Shown one piece after another: positions 16,218 to 25,656 of a DNA stretch of 64,000 nt. The notes below the pieces were generated by a model. It saw only the letters and a program-made list of their open reading frames with translations, did not search any database and was not told where the DNA came from. Both the position numbers and the translations under genes were made by a program. Every line of letters begins with the position of its first letter. Within the stretch, counting starts at the first letter, position 1. Source of the DNA: Mycolicibacterium holsaticum DSM 44478 = JCM 12374 (GTDB lineage: Bacteria; Actinomycetota; Actinomycetes; Mycobacteriales; Mycobacteriaceae); contig NZ_CP080998.1 of assembly GCF_019645835.1 (NCBI RefSeq), forward strand, positions 1,116,001 through 1,180,000, given 5' to 3'.

Positions 16218-17961
16218 GTGCGGCCCCGCGGAGCCGGTCGGTTCCCGCCGCGTCGAGAACAAACCGACCGTGCTCGGTGGTGTCGACCGCGACACCGTAG
16301 ACGTCCCGGGCGGCCGCCACAGAGACATAGCCGGCGGTGACGTCGGTCAGCACCTGCTCGGCCGGGCGCTGCAGTGGATCGCCGAACCCGCCGCCGCCCC
16401 CGAGCTCGACGATATGGCTGTCACCGTCGGCGAGGTCGACCGCCGCGACTTTGCCGCTCGGGAAATGCACCTGCTCGCCGTCCGCACGTTCGATGCGGAT
16501 CTGGTTGGCTGCCGCATCATGTCCGCCGGCCAGCCCCCAAGGGGCGCAGGCCGTTCGCTCGATCCAGGTGTCCATCCGGGCTCGGGTGTGCATTCGCACC
16601 ATGAGCCGGGTGCCGAGGCCGCCGCGGTATCTGCCGGGACCCCCGGAGTCCTCGCGCAGCGCGTACTCCGTGATCGTCACCATCGGGTACTTGGCTTCGA
16701 CGACCTCGATCGGGCTGTTGTGCGTGTCGCCGTCGTTGATGCACATGGTGGCGTTCTGGCCGTCCGCGGTCGATGTGGCGCCCCAGCCGCCGCCCTGCGG
16801 TCCGCCGTAGAACTGAAAGAACCGGCCGGTCGTTTCGTCGACACCGTAGGTGTGCGTCATCCCGAGATCGGCATGATGGCCGGCGATCGCGGCCCCCGGT
16901 ACGACGTCGGCCAGTGCCCGGAAGATCGAGTCGACGACGGTCATCGGGTAGGTCATCCACAGACGCATGGCCGCCGGTTTCGTCGCGCTCACCACCGTCC
17001 CTTCTGGTAGCTGGACTTGCAGCGGACGTATTGATCCCGCGTTGATGGGGTACGTGGTCGGCGAGGTGAGGCATTTGAAGGCGACCTGGGCCGCCGAGCG
17101 ACCGGCCGTCGCGCCGGAGTTGAAGTATCCAGCCACCTGGGGGCTCATCTCGCTGAGATCCACCGTCATCCGATCATCGTCGATGACCACCCGTACGCGC
17201 ACGGGTATTCGGGTTCCCAGCCCCACACCGTCGTCATCCATATAAGCCTGCCCGTGGTATTCACCGTCGGGTATCTGCGCAACAGCTTGGCGCGCAAGCT
17301 CTTCACTGCGTCGGTAGAGGTCTTCGATGCTGGCGTTCACGACCGCGGTTCCGTATCGCTCGAATAGCCGCTTCATCCGGGCTTCCCCGGTGCGGATCGC
17401 GGCGATCTGGGCACGGAAGTCACCCATCGCCAGGTTCTCGAACCTCACGTTGGTGGCGATCAGGCGCGTCAGCTCGTCATCTTGGACGCCTTCCTTGTAG
17501 ATCTTGACGATGGGGACCTGGAGGCCCTCGGAGTAGATGTCCGTCGTGGTGCCCCCGAGTACACCGCCGACGTCGATCCAGTGCGCCATCGACGACGCAA
17601 AGGCAACCAGCTGGCCCTCATGGAAGATCGGCAGCGTGAAGATCATGTGGTTGAGGTGGCTACCCATGATGTAGGCGTCGTTGGTGAGAAGGATGTCGCC
17701 CGGCTTGATTCCGTCGCTGCCGTAGAAGTCGAGCTTCGCCTTGATCGCATCGGACAGTCCGCCCACGAACATCGGCAGTCCGAGCCCAACCGAGATGGTG
17801 TCCCCGTTGGGGTCAAACAGTCCGACGGTGAAGTCCTGTGCCTCGTAGATGATGAGGTTGTAGGCGGTCCGCATGAGGTTCGTCTTCATCTCGTCGGTGA
17901 TCGAGACGAACGCCGAATGAAGTATCTCGGCGGTTATCGGGTCGATGCCTGTCACCGTCAT
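16210..17961 (-). CDS. hyuB: Hydantoinase B / oxoprolinase-family protein
   Basis: 583 residues covering a complete HyuB domain: DPITAEILHSAFVSITDEMKTNL at the start, FDPNGDTISVG, GDILLTNDAYIMGSHLNHM and AHWIDVGG as metal and substrate regions. Toward the end comes GGPGRYRGGLGTR. Partner of HyuA. Such pairs form ATP-dependent N-methylhydantoinases, 5-oxoprolinases, or the core subunits of acetone and acetophenone carboxylases. The gene overlaps hyuA by ATGA. No small gamma subunit like that of acetone carboxylase follows. The substrate cannot be read from the sequence. Confidence 0.9.
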   Translation of the reverse strand: MTVTGIDPITAEILHSAFVSITDEMKTNLMRTAYNLIIYEAQDFTVGLFDPNGDTISVGLGLPMFVGGLSDAIKAKLDFYGSDGIKPGDILLTNDAYIMGSHLNHMIFTLPIFHEGQLVAFASSMAHWIDVGGVLGGTTTDIYSEGLQVPIVKIYKEGVQDDELTRLIATNVRFENLAMGDFRAQIAAIRTGEARMKRLFERYGTAVVNASIEDLYRRSEELARQAVAQIPDGEYHGQAYMDDDGVGLGTRIPVRVRVVIDDDRMTVDLSEMSPQVAGYFNSGATAGRSAAQVAFKCLTSPTTYPINAGSIRPLQVQLPEGTVVSATKPAAMRLWMTYPMTVVDSIFRALADVVPGAAIAGHHADLGMTHTYGVDETTGRFFQFYGGPQGGGWGATSTADGQNATMCINDGDTHNSPIEVVEAKYPMVTITEYALREDSGGPGRYRGGLGTRLMVRMHTRARMDTWIERTACAPWGLAGGHDAAANQIRIERADGEQVHFPSGKVAAVDLADGDSHIVELGGGGGFGDPLQRPAEQVLTDVTAGYVSVAAARDVYGVAVDTTEHGRFVLDAAGTDRLRGAAHG

Positions 17962-20000
17962 CCTCCGATCTCGATGAGAAGGTTTCCGAAACCGTCGACC
18001 TCCAGCGTGTCTCCGGGTCTCAGCAGGGTCGTGGTCGTCGGTTCTTCGATGACTGCCGGGCCCTCGATCCGGTTCCCGGCCAACAACTTCGCGCGGGTGT
18101 AGACCCGGGTCGACACCGCGCCGTCGACCGGATCGAAGATCACCTCACGGTGGCCCGTACCGGCCTCTGGTGGCGGTGCGTCGCTGCCTTCGGCGATCTT
18201 GGCCAGGTCGGGTTTCGTCAGCCGCCCGATCGCCGACACCCGCAGGCTGACGATCTGCGCCGGCTCGTCGGGAGCGCTGTGGCTGTATCGCTGTTGGTGC
18301 ACGGTGTCGAAATCCTTTTTGAGCTGCGCGACGCTTGCCGCTCCGGCATCGAAGGCCGGCAAGGTCACAGTCACCGTGTGCTCCTGACCGACATAGCGCA
18401 TGTCGGCGGCACGGACGAACTCCACATCGGTGAACCCGACGTCGTTCATCAGCAGTTCGCGCTCGCATGTGGTTTCCAGTTCGCTACACATGGCGTCGAG
18501 GTGTTCGGCCATCCCGGGCTCCAGTGTCTGGACGCCGGTCTGCACCACATCGCGGCGCGCGTCGGCCATCAGCATCCCGAGAGCGGAGAACACCGCAGGC
18601 ACGGGAGGAATGACGACACGACCTATCGAAAGCTCGCGAGCCACCAGCGAAACGTGAAGCGGGCCGTTGCCGCCATATGCGACGAGCGCAAAATCGCGTG
18701 GGTCCAGACCCCGTTCGGTCGTCACCGCCCGCACCGAGTTCGCCATCGCCGCAGCGCCGATGGCGATGACTCCCGCGGCGGTCCGCACCGCATCCATATC
18801 GAGTTCGGCGGCCAGGTCCTGCATGGCTCGTCGGGCGGCATCGCCGTCGAGGTGCAAGCCGCCGGCGAGGTTCCCGTCCGGCGAGAGATGCCCGAGCACG
18901 ACGGCCGCATCGGTGATCGTGGGATGCGTGCCGCCGCGTCCGTAACAGGCCGGGCCGGGGTCGGCGCCGGCGCTGCGCGGCCCGACGTGAATTCCGCCTG
19001 CGGTGTCCAGCCAGGCGACGCTCCCGCCACCTGTGCCGACCTCGACGATGTCCAGGCAGGGAATGCGGATCGGCAGCCCGGTCAGATAGCCGCCGAGGTA
19101 GTAGTCGCTGGCCAACGGGAACGTCAGATCGCGGATCACCGCGGATTTGGCTGTCGTGCCGCCCATGTCGAATGCGATGGCATCGCGGTACCCCAGCGCC
19201 TCGCACAGTGCGATGGTGCCCACGACGCCCCCCGCGGGGCCTGATTCGAGCATCTGCACGCATTGCCGGGCGGCGGTGGACACGTCGGACACACCGCCGT
19301 TGGATTGCATGATGGCCAGCGGTACCTGTATCCGGTCGGCCATCCGCCCGAGATAGTCGCTCACCAACGGGCCGACGAATGCGTTCGCCGCGACAGTCGA
19401 GGTGCGTTCGTACTCGCGGTACTCGCGGGTGATTTCATGCGATAGCGTCACGTACCGTCCCGGCAGTTCCTCACGCAGGATCTCACCGACGCGTTGTTCG
19501 TGAACGGGGTTTCGGTAGGCGTGGAGCAGGATCACGGCGACGGCTTCGATGTCGCGCCCGGCGAGTTCCCTGGCCACCGCCCGCACGCCCTGCTCATCGA
19601 GTGGCGTCGTGACCGTGCCGTCTGCTCGCAGCCGTTCTGCGACTTCGAAGATCATGTCTCGGGTCACCAGCGGGCGGTGCTTGGTGAACGACAGGTTGAA
19701 TGCGTCGGGGCGGTTGATCCGGCCGATCTCGTAGACATCGCGGAACCCGGCGGTGGTCACCAAAGCCGTTCGTGCGCCGTGTCGCTCGATGAGTGCGTTG
19801 ACGACGATCGTGCTGCCGTGCACGAGGTGACCGATGTCGGTGACGGCGACCCCGGCGGTGCCGACCGCCTCGACGATCCCCTCGATGAGGTCGCGCGGTG
19901 TGCTCAGCGACTTACCGAGGATCATCTGTCCGGTTTCGTCGTCGAAGGCGACGACGTCGGTGAAGGTCCCGCCGATGTCGACCGCTGCCCTGATTGGCAT
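17958..20000 (-). CDS. hyuA: Hydantoinase A / oxoprolinase-family ATPase subunit
   Basis: 680 residues, the ATP-using partner of HyuB. The first phosphate loop is AVDIGGTFTDVVAFD (residues 6-20). HGSTIVVNALIERHG, FDMGGTTAKS and VEVGTGGGSVAWLD are the family's other conserved blocks. An acetyltransferase-like C-terminal beta domain ends the protein. ATG 20000 shares one base with the stop of the aldehyde dehydrogenase gene (TGATG), so the genes are co-translated; the in-frame TTG 20003 is less likely. ATP hydrolysis would activate a carbonyl or amide of the pathway intermediate for ring opening or carboxylation (family knowledge). Confidence 0.9.
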   Translation of the reverse strand: MPIRAAVDIGGTFTDVVAFDDETGQMILGKSLSTPRDLIEGIVEAVGTAGVAVTDIGHLVHGSTIVVNALIERHGARTALVTTAGFRDVYEIGRINRPDAFNLSFTKHRPLVTRDMIFEVAERLRADGTVTTPLDEQGVRAVARELAGRDIEAVAVILLHAYRNPVHEQRVGEILREELPGRYVTLSHEITREYREYERTSTVAANAFVGPLVSDYLGRMADRIQVPLAIMQSNGGVSDVSTAARQCVQMLESGPAGGVVGTIALCEALGYRDAIAFDMGGTTAKSAVIRDLTFPLASDYYLGGYLTGLPIRIPCLDIVEVGTGGGSVAWLDTAGGIHVGPRSAGADPGPACYGRGGTHPTITDAAVVLGHLSPDGNLAGGLHLDGDAARRAMQDLAAELDMDAVRTAAGVIAIGAAAMANSVRAVTTERGLDPRDFALVAYGGNGPLHVSLVARELSIGRVVIPPVPAVFSALGMLMADARRDVVQTGVQTLEPGMAEHLDAMCSELETTCERELLMNDVGFTDVEFVRAADMRYVGQEHTVTVTLPAFDAGAASVAQLKKDFDTVHQQRYSHSAPDEPAQIVSLRVSAIGRLTKPDLAKIAEGSDAPPPEAGTGHREVIFDPVDGAVSTRVYTRAKLLAGNRIEGPAVIEEPTTTTLLRPGDTLEVDGFGNLLIEIGG

Positions 20001-21517
20001 CAATTCTCCTTCGAGGTGTCGGCGTCACTGGGTGGCGTGTCGAGCGCCGCGGCCACGACGGACCGGGCCAGGCCTGAATACGGTGGAAAGAAGGCGTGGA
20101 TGAGATCACCCTCGCCTCGGGTGACCACCGCCCGCTGATGGGAAAACTCACGGAAACCCTCGACGCCGCGGTGCCTGCCGTACCCGCTGTGCCCGGCACC
20201 GCCGAAGCCGAGCGAAGGGATCGCGCCCTGGATGGTGCATGCGTTGACACACAAGCCCCCAGACGTCGTCCGGTTCAGGATGTGGTCGACGACCGAGGTG
20301 TCGGTGGCGAAGACATACAGCCCGAGGGGCGGGGGACCCGAGTTCACGTAGGCGATGGCTTCGTCGACGGAATCGTATGGCTTGACGGGCAGTATCGGAC
20401 CGAAGATCTCTTCTTGCATGACCGCGAGGTCGTCGGGCGGATCGATGATCAACGACACCGGCATCTGCCGGGTGCCGACGGCGACGCCGCCATCGGCGGG
20501 GAAGGTGAGCACCCGGCACCCGCGGGCATGCGCCTCTTCGGTAAGACTCACCAGCCGTTGCAGGTGGTGCTCGTTGACGATGCCGACACAGTCGGGGGAC
20601 TCCGAGTAGGACGGGACGGTAGATTGCAGGTAGCTCATTGAGCGCTCGACGAATTCGGTGACCTGATCGCGGGGGACGAGGCAGTAGTCCGGGGCGATAC
20701 AGATTTGGCCGTTCTTGACGAGCTTGTTGCCGAGGATGTGACGCACCGTGTCGTCGGTCACGCGGTCGGTGTGGACGATCGCCGGGTTCTTGCCGCCCAG
20801 TTCGAGTGTCAAGGGTACGAGGTTCTGGGCGGCCGTTGCCGCGACTTGCCTTCCCACCGTGGAGTTACCGGTGTACACCAGGTGCCCCCATGGCAGGGCG
20901 GGAAAGGCTTTCGCCAGCTCCAGGCCACCGCAGACAACCGCCATCCGGTCGGAGTCGAATGTGGCGGTAACCATGTCCCGCAGCAACTCCGCACATGCCG
21001 GCGCTACTTCCGACGGTTTGATGATCACGCGATTGCCCGCACCGAGCATGTCCGCGGCCGGCCCGAGCGTGAGCGCGAACGGCAGGTTCCACGGACCCAT
21101 GACGCCCAACACCCCCTTGGGCTGGTACCGGATCTCCGATCGAGCCGAACCGAACAGTGTGGGATCCACATACCGTTCCTGCGAAGCGGCCCACAGGGGC
21201 AGTTGTTGGCTGATGTAGCTCGCCTGCCCCGCCACCGCGAGAACCTCGGTCATGACCGTGAGTTCTTCGGGATGCACGGCGAAGTCGGCGACCATCGCCT
21301 CTTGGATGCGGCTGCGGTTGTTCATCACCATCGCGGCGAGCGCACCGAGATGCTTCTGACGTTCGGTGAGCGACGGCGGTCCTGATTGCCGGAAAGAGGC
21401 GTGCTGCGCGTCGAATAGACGGGTCAGCGATTCGATAGCGGTGTGATCCGAAGCTGCAAGCGTCGCATCGGAACTGCCGCCGCTTGGCGCCTGTCTGGTC
21501 TGGCCCGCGAGCGTCAT
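20000..21517 (-). CDS. Aldehyde dehydrogenase, coniferyl-aldehyde dehydrogenase-like
   Basis: 505 residues from ATG 21517, which has a GGAGGAGG site. The longer frame to 21622 would run through operator site B and is rejected. Class 3-type NAD(P)-dependent aldehyde dehydrogenase: substrate and coenzyme segment GVMGPWNLPFALTLGP, VYTGNSTVGR, the catalytic Glu in LELGGKNPAI and the catalytic Cys in NGQICIAPDY. The C-terminal GGAGHSGYGRHRGVEGFREFSH is typical of coniferyl-aldehyde and long-chain aldehyde dehydrogenases. First gene of the minus-strand operon. It probably oxidises the aldehyde made by the GMC enzyme to an acid for the AMP-ligase (inference). Confidence 0.92.
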   Translation of the reverse strand: MTLAGQTRQAPSGGSSDATLAASDHTAIESLTRLFDAQHASFRQSGPPSLTERQKHLGALAAMVMNNRSRIQEAMVADFAVHPEELTVMTEVLAVAGQASYISQQLPLWAASQERYVDPTLFGSARSEIRYQPKGVLGVMGPWNLPFALTLGPAADMLGAGNRVIIKPSEVAPACAELLRDMVTATFDSDRMAVVCGGLELAKAFPALPWGHLVYTGNSTVGRQVAATAAQNLVPLTLELGGKNPAIVHTDRVTDDTVRHILGNKLVKNGQICIAPDYCLVPRDQVTEFVERSMSYLQSTVPSYSESPDCVGIVNEHHLQRLVSLTEEAHARGCRVLTFPADGGVAVGTRQMPVSLIIDPPDDLAVMQEEIFGPILPVKPYDSVDEAIAYVNSGPPPLGLYVFATDTSVVDHILNRTTSGGLCVNACTIQGAIPSLGFGGAGHSGYGRHRGVEGFREFSHQRAVVTRGEGDLIHAFFPPYSGLARSVVAAALDTPPSDADTSKEN

Positions 21518-21564
21518 GCCGCCTCCTCCGTGGCTGGTTGGTGAACACGCTTGATTCACCATGA

Positions 21565-21579
21565 GAGTACACTGTACGC
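21565..21579. promoter_or_regulatory. Operator palindrome, site B (divergent ALDH / FAH promoter)
   Basis: GAGTACACTGTACGC is the exact reverse complement of site A, with the perfect 11-base palindrome GTACACTGTAC at 21567-21577. It lies 48 bases before the ALDH start (minus) and 86 bases before the FAH start (plus), so one bound dimer could control both operons. A TTGATT at 21551 with TACGCT at 21575 is a possible plus-strand promoter with the operator over the -10 region. Confidence 0.65.
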
Positions 21580-21664
21580 TTAACCTACGCCGGTGGGTGC
21601 GCTCGGTCAACACCGAATCCATACCCGCGCGAGCGATCCACTACCCATCGGGAAAGGAGCGGGG

Positions 21665-22498
21665 ATGCGACTAGCCACACTGAAGGTGAACGGGGCCACC
21701 GCGGCGGGACGCGTGACAGGCGATGAGGTCACGCTGCTGCCGTTCGCCGATGTCGGAGACCTACTGGCGTCGGGGCCGGGGTGGGCTGCGCGCGCGGCTG
21801 ACGGTGGTGAGCATTCGATACCGCTGAGGCACGCCGAATTCGCCACGCTGATACCTCATCCCGAGAAAGTGCTATGCGTGGGTGCGAACTACCAGGACCA
21901 TCTGGACGAGGTCGGACTCGACGTTCCGCAGTTTCCCACGCTGTTCGCGAAGTACAGCCGCAGCCTCATCGGAAGCGGTGATGTCATCGTGCTGCCCGCC
22001 AACTCCCAGGCAGTCGATTGGGAAGTCGAACTCGGCGTCGTCATCGGCGCGGAGATCCGTCATGCCGACGCGAAAGAGGCGTTGTCCGCGGTGGCCGGCT
22101 ACACCATCGTCAACGATGTCAGCATGCGCGACTGGCAGCTGAGAACATCACAGTTCCTGCAGGGCAAGGCCTTCGAGGCGGCGACGCCCGTCGGCCCGTA
22201 CCTGGTGACGCCCGACGAGGTCGCAGACCCGGGCGACCTCAGGATCACTTGCGCGGTGGACGGCGAGGTGAAGCAAGACTCGAACACGGGAAGAATGCTG
22301 TTCTCCGTCGCCGAAATCGTGTCCTACATCAGCTCGTTCATCACCTTGGTACCGGGCGACCTGATCGCCACCGGCACCCCGGCGGGTGTCGGCGCTGCGT
22401 GTCAACCGCCTGAGTTCCTCACTCCCGGACGAGTCATGCAGTCCACGATCGCCGGGCTCGGACAGCAGGTCAACATGTGCGTGGCCGCAGCCGGCTGA
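21665..22498 (+). CDS. Fumarylacetoacetate hydrolase (FAH)-family protein
   Basis: 277 residues from ATG 21665 with GGAAAGGAG upstream. FAH-fold enzymes hydrolyse carbon-carbon bonds of 1,3-diketo or 2-oxo acids, or act as decarboxylases or hydratases. The metal site is visible: VDWEVELGVVIG (Glu ligands) and AGYTIVNDVSMRDWQ (Asp ligand), with KAFEAATPVGPYLV and LIATGTPAGVG after it. The first 60 residues form the usual small N-terminal domain (MRLATL..). It is the first gene of the plus-strand operon and would act late in ring or chain degradation. Confidence 0.9.
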   Translation: MRLATLKVNGATAAGRVTGDEVTLLPFADVGDLLASGPGWAARAADGGEHSIPLRHAEFATLIPHPEKVLCVGANYQDHLDEVGLDVPQFPTLFAKYSRSLIGSGDVIVLPANSQAVDWEVELGVVIGAEIRHADAKEALSAVAGYTIVNDVSMRDWQLRTSQFLQGKAFEAATPVGPYLVTPDEVADPGDLRITCAVDGEVKQDSNTGRMLFSVAEIVSYISSFITLVPGDLIATGTPAGVGAACQPPEFLTPGRVMQSTIAGLGQQVNMCVAAAG

Positions 22499-22513
22499 TC
22501 CGAGGCGAACGAC

Positions 22514-24049
22514 ATGCAGATCATCGAATTCTTCGACCGGGGTGCGCAACTGAACCCGAACAACGTCGCCTTCGTCGCTCCGGACGGAACTGGCGCGTTG
22601 ACTTACGCTGAGGTCGAGTCGTTCACCCATCGTGTCGCGGCGGCTCTTCACCGCGATGGGTTCGGAGCCAATGCGCCCGTCGCGGTGCTGAGCCCCAACA
22701 CGCCGGCACTGTTTCCCTGCGTGCTCGGCGTACTGCGGGCGGGCTGTTCGTGGGTCGCCCTGAACGCAAGGTCGACTCCGCATGACCTCGCCGCTTTCCT
22801 CGAGCTGGTGGGCGCTCGGATGCTTTTCCATTCGAAGACCATGGCCGACGTCGCTGCCGAGTGCCGTTCGGTCGTGGGCACACTCGAGCGCACCGTGGTC
22901 ATCGAGGAGATAGATGACTGGCTGTGTCCACGGGGTTCGCGGGTGGACCTGCCGCCACTGGATCCTGAGGCGATCGCCGGCTACTTCGGCACCGGAGGTA
23001 CCACCGGCCGGTCAAAGGCCGTGGAAGTGCCACACCGAGCCTTCGAAACGATGATTCATGCGTTCAACACACATATGCCCGAGCATCGCCCGGTTCACCT
23101 CGTCGCAGCGCCCCTCACGCATGCGGCCGGAACGATGATCCTGCCGGTACTGAGCACGGGCGGGACCAACGTCGTCCATCGTGGGGTGGTGGCGGCCGAA
23201 ATCCTCGAGTCGATCGAACGCAACCGTGTTACGCGACTATTCCTACCGCCCACCGCGATCTACAGCCTGCTCGCCGACCCGGCGGTCCGCACTGCCGACG
23301 TGTCAAGCCTGCGCTATTTCCTCTATGGCGCCGCGCCGATGTCGGTCGACAAGCTGATCGAAGCGCTTTGCGTGTTCGGTCCGGTGATGACCCAGGTATA
23401 CGGGCAGACCGAGGTCCCGATGCTCTGCACATTTTTCGCCCCGGACGAGCATGCAGCCGCTGCGGCCAACCCGGATCTGCACAAGCGCCTGGCAAGCTGT
23501 GGACGCCCGTCGCTGGTCGCCAATGTCGCCGTGATGGGTGACGACGGTGGCCTGATGCCCCGGGGTGAGCGTGGTGAGATCGTGGTGCGCAGTTCGTTGC
23601 AGATGAAGGGGTATCACCGCGCGCCGGAGGAAACCCGCGCGGTGCGACGTCCAGGGGACTGGCACGCGACCGGCGATGTCGGCTTCCTGGATGAGGACGG
23701 GTATGTCTACCTGGTCGACCGCAAGCGAGACGTCATCGTCTCCGGCGGTTTCAATGTCTACCCCGGTGCGATCGAACAGGTCATCTGGGGCCATCCCGCC
23801 GTCCAGGATTGCGCGGTGATCGGGTTGCCCGACGAGAAGTGGGGCGAGCGGGTGACCGCCGTCGTCGAACTCAAAGAGGGCTGCTCGGTCGAAGCGGCGG
23901 AGCTGATCGGACTGTGCCGTGAGCGGTTCGGCGCTGTGCAGAGCCCGAAGGAAGTCATCTTCCGTGAGCTTCCGCGGTCAGCCGTGGGCAAGGTGCTCAA
24001 GCGGGTGTTGCGGGACGAATACTGGGCGGGCCGAACGCGTCTCATCTAG
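22514..24049 (+). CDS. Class I adenylate-forming acyl-CoA ligase (FadD-like)
   Basis: 511 residues. Forms an acyl-adenylate and then a CoA thioester. The phosphate loop is FGTGGTTGRSKAVEVPH (near residues 158-174); the A5-like motif is QVYGQTEVPM. The hinge region has GDVGFLDEDGYVYLVDRKRDVIVSGGFNVYP, and the catalytic lysine lies in PRSAVGKVLKRVL near the C-terminus. ATG 22514 is 15 bases after the FAH stop. It would activate the carboxylic acid of the locus. Similar to short- or medium-chain and aromatic acid ligases; the chain length cannot be predicted by eye. Confidence 0.92.
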   Translation: MQIIEFFDRGAQLNPNNVAFVAPDGTGALTYAEVESFTHRVAAALHRDGFGANAPVAVLSPNTPALFPCVLGVLRAGCSWVALNARSTPHDLAAFLELVGARMLFHSKTMADVAAECRSVVGTLERTVVIEEIDDWLCPRGSRVDLPPLDPEAIAGYFGTGGTTGRSKAVEVPHRAFETMIHAFNTHMPEHRPVHLVAAPLTHAAGTMILPVLSTGGTNVVHRGVVAAEILESIERNRVTRLFLPPTAIYSLLADPAVRTADVSSLRYFLYGAAPMSVDKLIEALCVFGPVMTQVYGQTEVPMLCTFFAPDEHAAAAANPDLHKRLASCGRPSLVANVAVMGDDGGLMPRGERGEIVVRSSLQMKGYHRAPEETRAVRRPGDWHATGDVGFLDEDGYVYLVDRKRDVIVSGGFNVYPGAIEQVIWGHPAVQDCAVIGLPDEKWGERVTAVVELKEGCSVEAAELIGLCRERFGAVQSPKEVIFRELPRSAVGKVLKRVLRDEYWAGRTRLI

Positions 24050-24077
24050 GTGTTCAAAGTGCGGCCGACGGTCAGCC

Positions 24078-25610
24078 TCAGGTACGGAAGCTCGTCGACG
24101 GCAGGTTCAGGATCAAATCCGCTGCCCGCCAGGCGATCATCAACGTCGGGGCATTGGTGTTGCCCGACGTCACTTCCGGCATGACAGAGGCGTCGGCGAC
24201 GCGAAGATTACTCAGCCCTCTGACGCGTAGGTGCGCGTCGACAACGGAATCGGGGTCGCTGTCTGTCCCCATCTTGCAGGTCCCGACCGGGTGAAACCAG
24301 GTGTTCACGTGCTGGCGGACATATGCGCGCAAATCCTTGTTGTCGCTCACCTGTGGTCCCGGCGCCAGTTCGGAACCGGTCCAGTGCCGCAGGCCCCTGC
24401 TGGCAGCCAGTTCTCTGGACAGCCGGATGGCTTCGACCAGCCCGTCGACGTCGGAATCGTCGGCCAGATACCCGGGGTCGATGAGTGGGTTGTCCACCGG
24501 ATCGGCGGTTTTCAGCGTGACGCGCCCGCGGCTTCGCGGCTTCAGCAGGCTCGGATAGAACGAGAAAGCCGAGCCGGGCTGTGCGTCCACCCCCGGTATC
24601 GGGACGTTGAGGATCCCGAACTGAACGCCAGGTGCGGTGGTATCTGAGTTGCAGAACAGGCCGACTTCACTGTGTTGGTTCGGGCCCGCGGGAATGGCCT
24701 GTCGGGATGTCCAGGTGATCGGTACCCCTGGGTGGTCGTGGAGGTTCTCACCGACCCCGGGCAGGTCCACCACGGGCGCGATGCCGAGGCCGCGTAGCGT
24801 GTCCGCAGGCCCAATACCCGAGAGGAGCAGGGCCTTCGGCGATTCGATTGCGCCCGCGGCGACGATCACTTCGGCGTCCACGCCGACGACTTCATGTCGT
24901 CCACACCGCTCGTATTCGACGGCGGTGACTCGACCTCGCCGGTTCACCGCCAGGCGCAAGACGCGGGAGTTCGCCCGCACTGTGAGGTTAGGGCGTTGGA
25001 GAGCCGGCCGCAGAAACGCCGAGGCTGCGCTGCATCGGCGACCTTTCTCGACGGTGAGCTGGTTCCATCCGACACCCATCACGTTTCCACCGTTGAAGTC
25101 GTCGATGAACGGATACCCGGCATCGACAAGCCCCGCCACGGCAGCTTCGGAATGCGGGTTGCGCCGTTGCGGAATCGTCACCTTCAGCGGACCGCCGACG
25201 CCGCGGTGGGCCGGGTCGCCGCACGGGTAATCCTCCATGGCCCGAAACGCCGGCAACACATTCGAGTAATGCCATCCGGTATTTCCGAGCTCTGCCCATC
25301 TGTCGTAATCGGCCGGGATGCCGCGCATGTGCACCATCGAGTTCATCGAGCTCGAGCCGCCGAGGACTCTGCCGCGGGGCCAGGCGATCATCCGCCCCGC
25401 TGCGAACGGCTGCGGCACCGTCGAATAGCACCAGTCGATCTCGGAGCCGAGGGTCTCCAGCCATCGCGTCGGGTCTTTCACGCTGGCGAGGTCGTCATCG
25501 CTGCCGGCTTCCAGCACCAGCACCGACGCATCGGAATTCTCGGATAGCCGGTACGCCAGCACGCATCCCGCCGAGCCCGCGCCTACGACGACATAGTCAA
25601 ACGACGCCAT
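24078..25610 (-). CDS. GMC-family FAD-dependent alcohol oxidoreductase
   Basis: About 510 residues from ATG 25610 (GTG 25619 is possible). The Rossmann FAD motif VVVGAGSAGCVLAYRL is at residues 6-21, followed by GMC signatures: GRVLGGSSSMNSMVHMRG near 90, and AAGAIESPKALLLSGIG in the middle. The C-terminal active-site part is WFHPVGTCKMG and NAPTLMIAWRAADLIL. Homologues are choline and alcohol dehydrogenases that make aldehydes, fitting the ALDH of the locus. The gene is alone in its transcript, converges on the AMP-ligase gene, and has operator site C inside its own promoter. Confidence 0.92.
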   Translation of the reverse strand: MASFDYVVVGAGSAGCVLAYRLSENSDASVLVLEAGSDDDLASVKDPTRWLETLGSEIDWCYSTVPQPFAAGRMIAWPRGRVLGGSSSMNSMVHMRGIPADYDRWAELGNTGWHYSNVLPAFRAMEDYPCGDPAHRGVGGPLKVTIPQRRNPHSEAAVAGLVDAGYPFIDDFNGGNVMGVGWNQLTVEKGRRCSAASAFLRPALQRPNLTVRANSRVLRLAVNRRGRVTAVEYERCGRHEVVGVDAEVIVAAGAIESPKALLLSGIGPADTLRGLGIAPVVDLPGVGENLHDHPGVPITWTSRQAIPAGPNQHSEVGLFCNSDTTAPGVQFGILNVPIPGVDAQPGSAFSFYPSLLKPRSRGRVTLKTADPVDNPLIDPGYLADDSDVDGLVEAIRLSRELAASRGLRHWTGSELAPGPQVSDNKDLRAYVRQHVNTWFHPVGTCKMGTDSDPDSVVDAHLRVRGLSNLRVADASVMPEVTSGNTNAPTLMIAWRAADLILNLPSTSFRT

Positions 25611-25656
25611 GAAATTCACCGTCCGAATCAGCCGGGGTATGCCGTCCCCGGATGTG

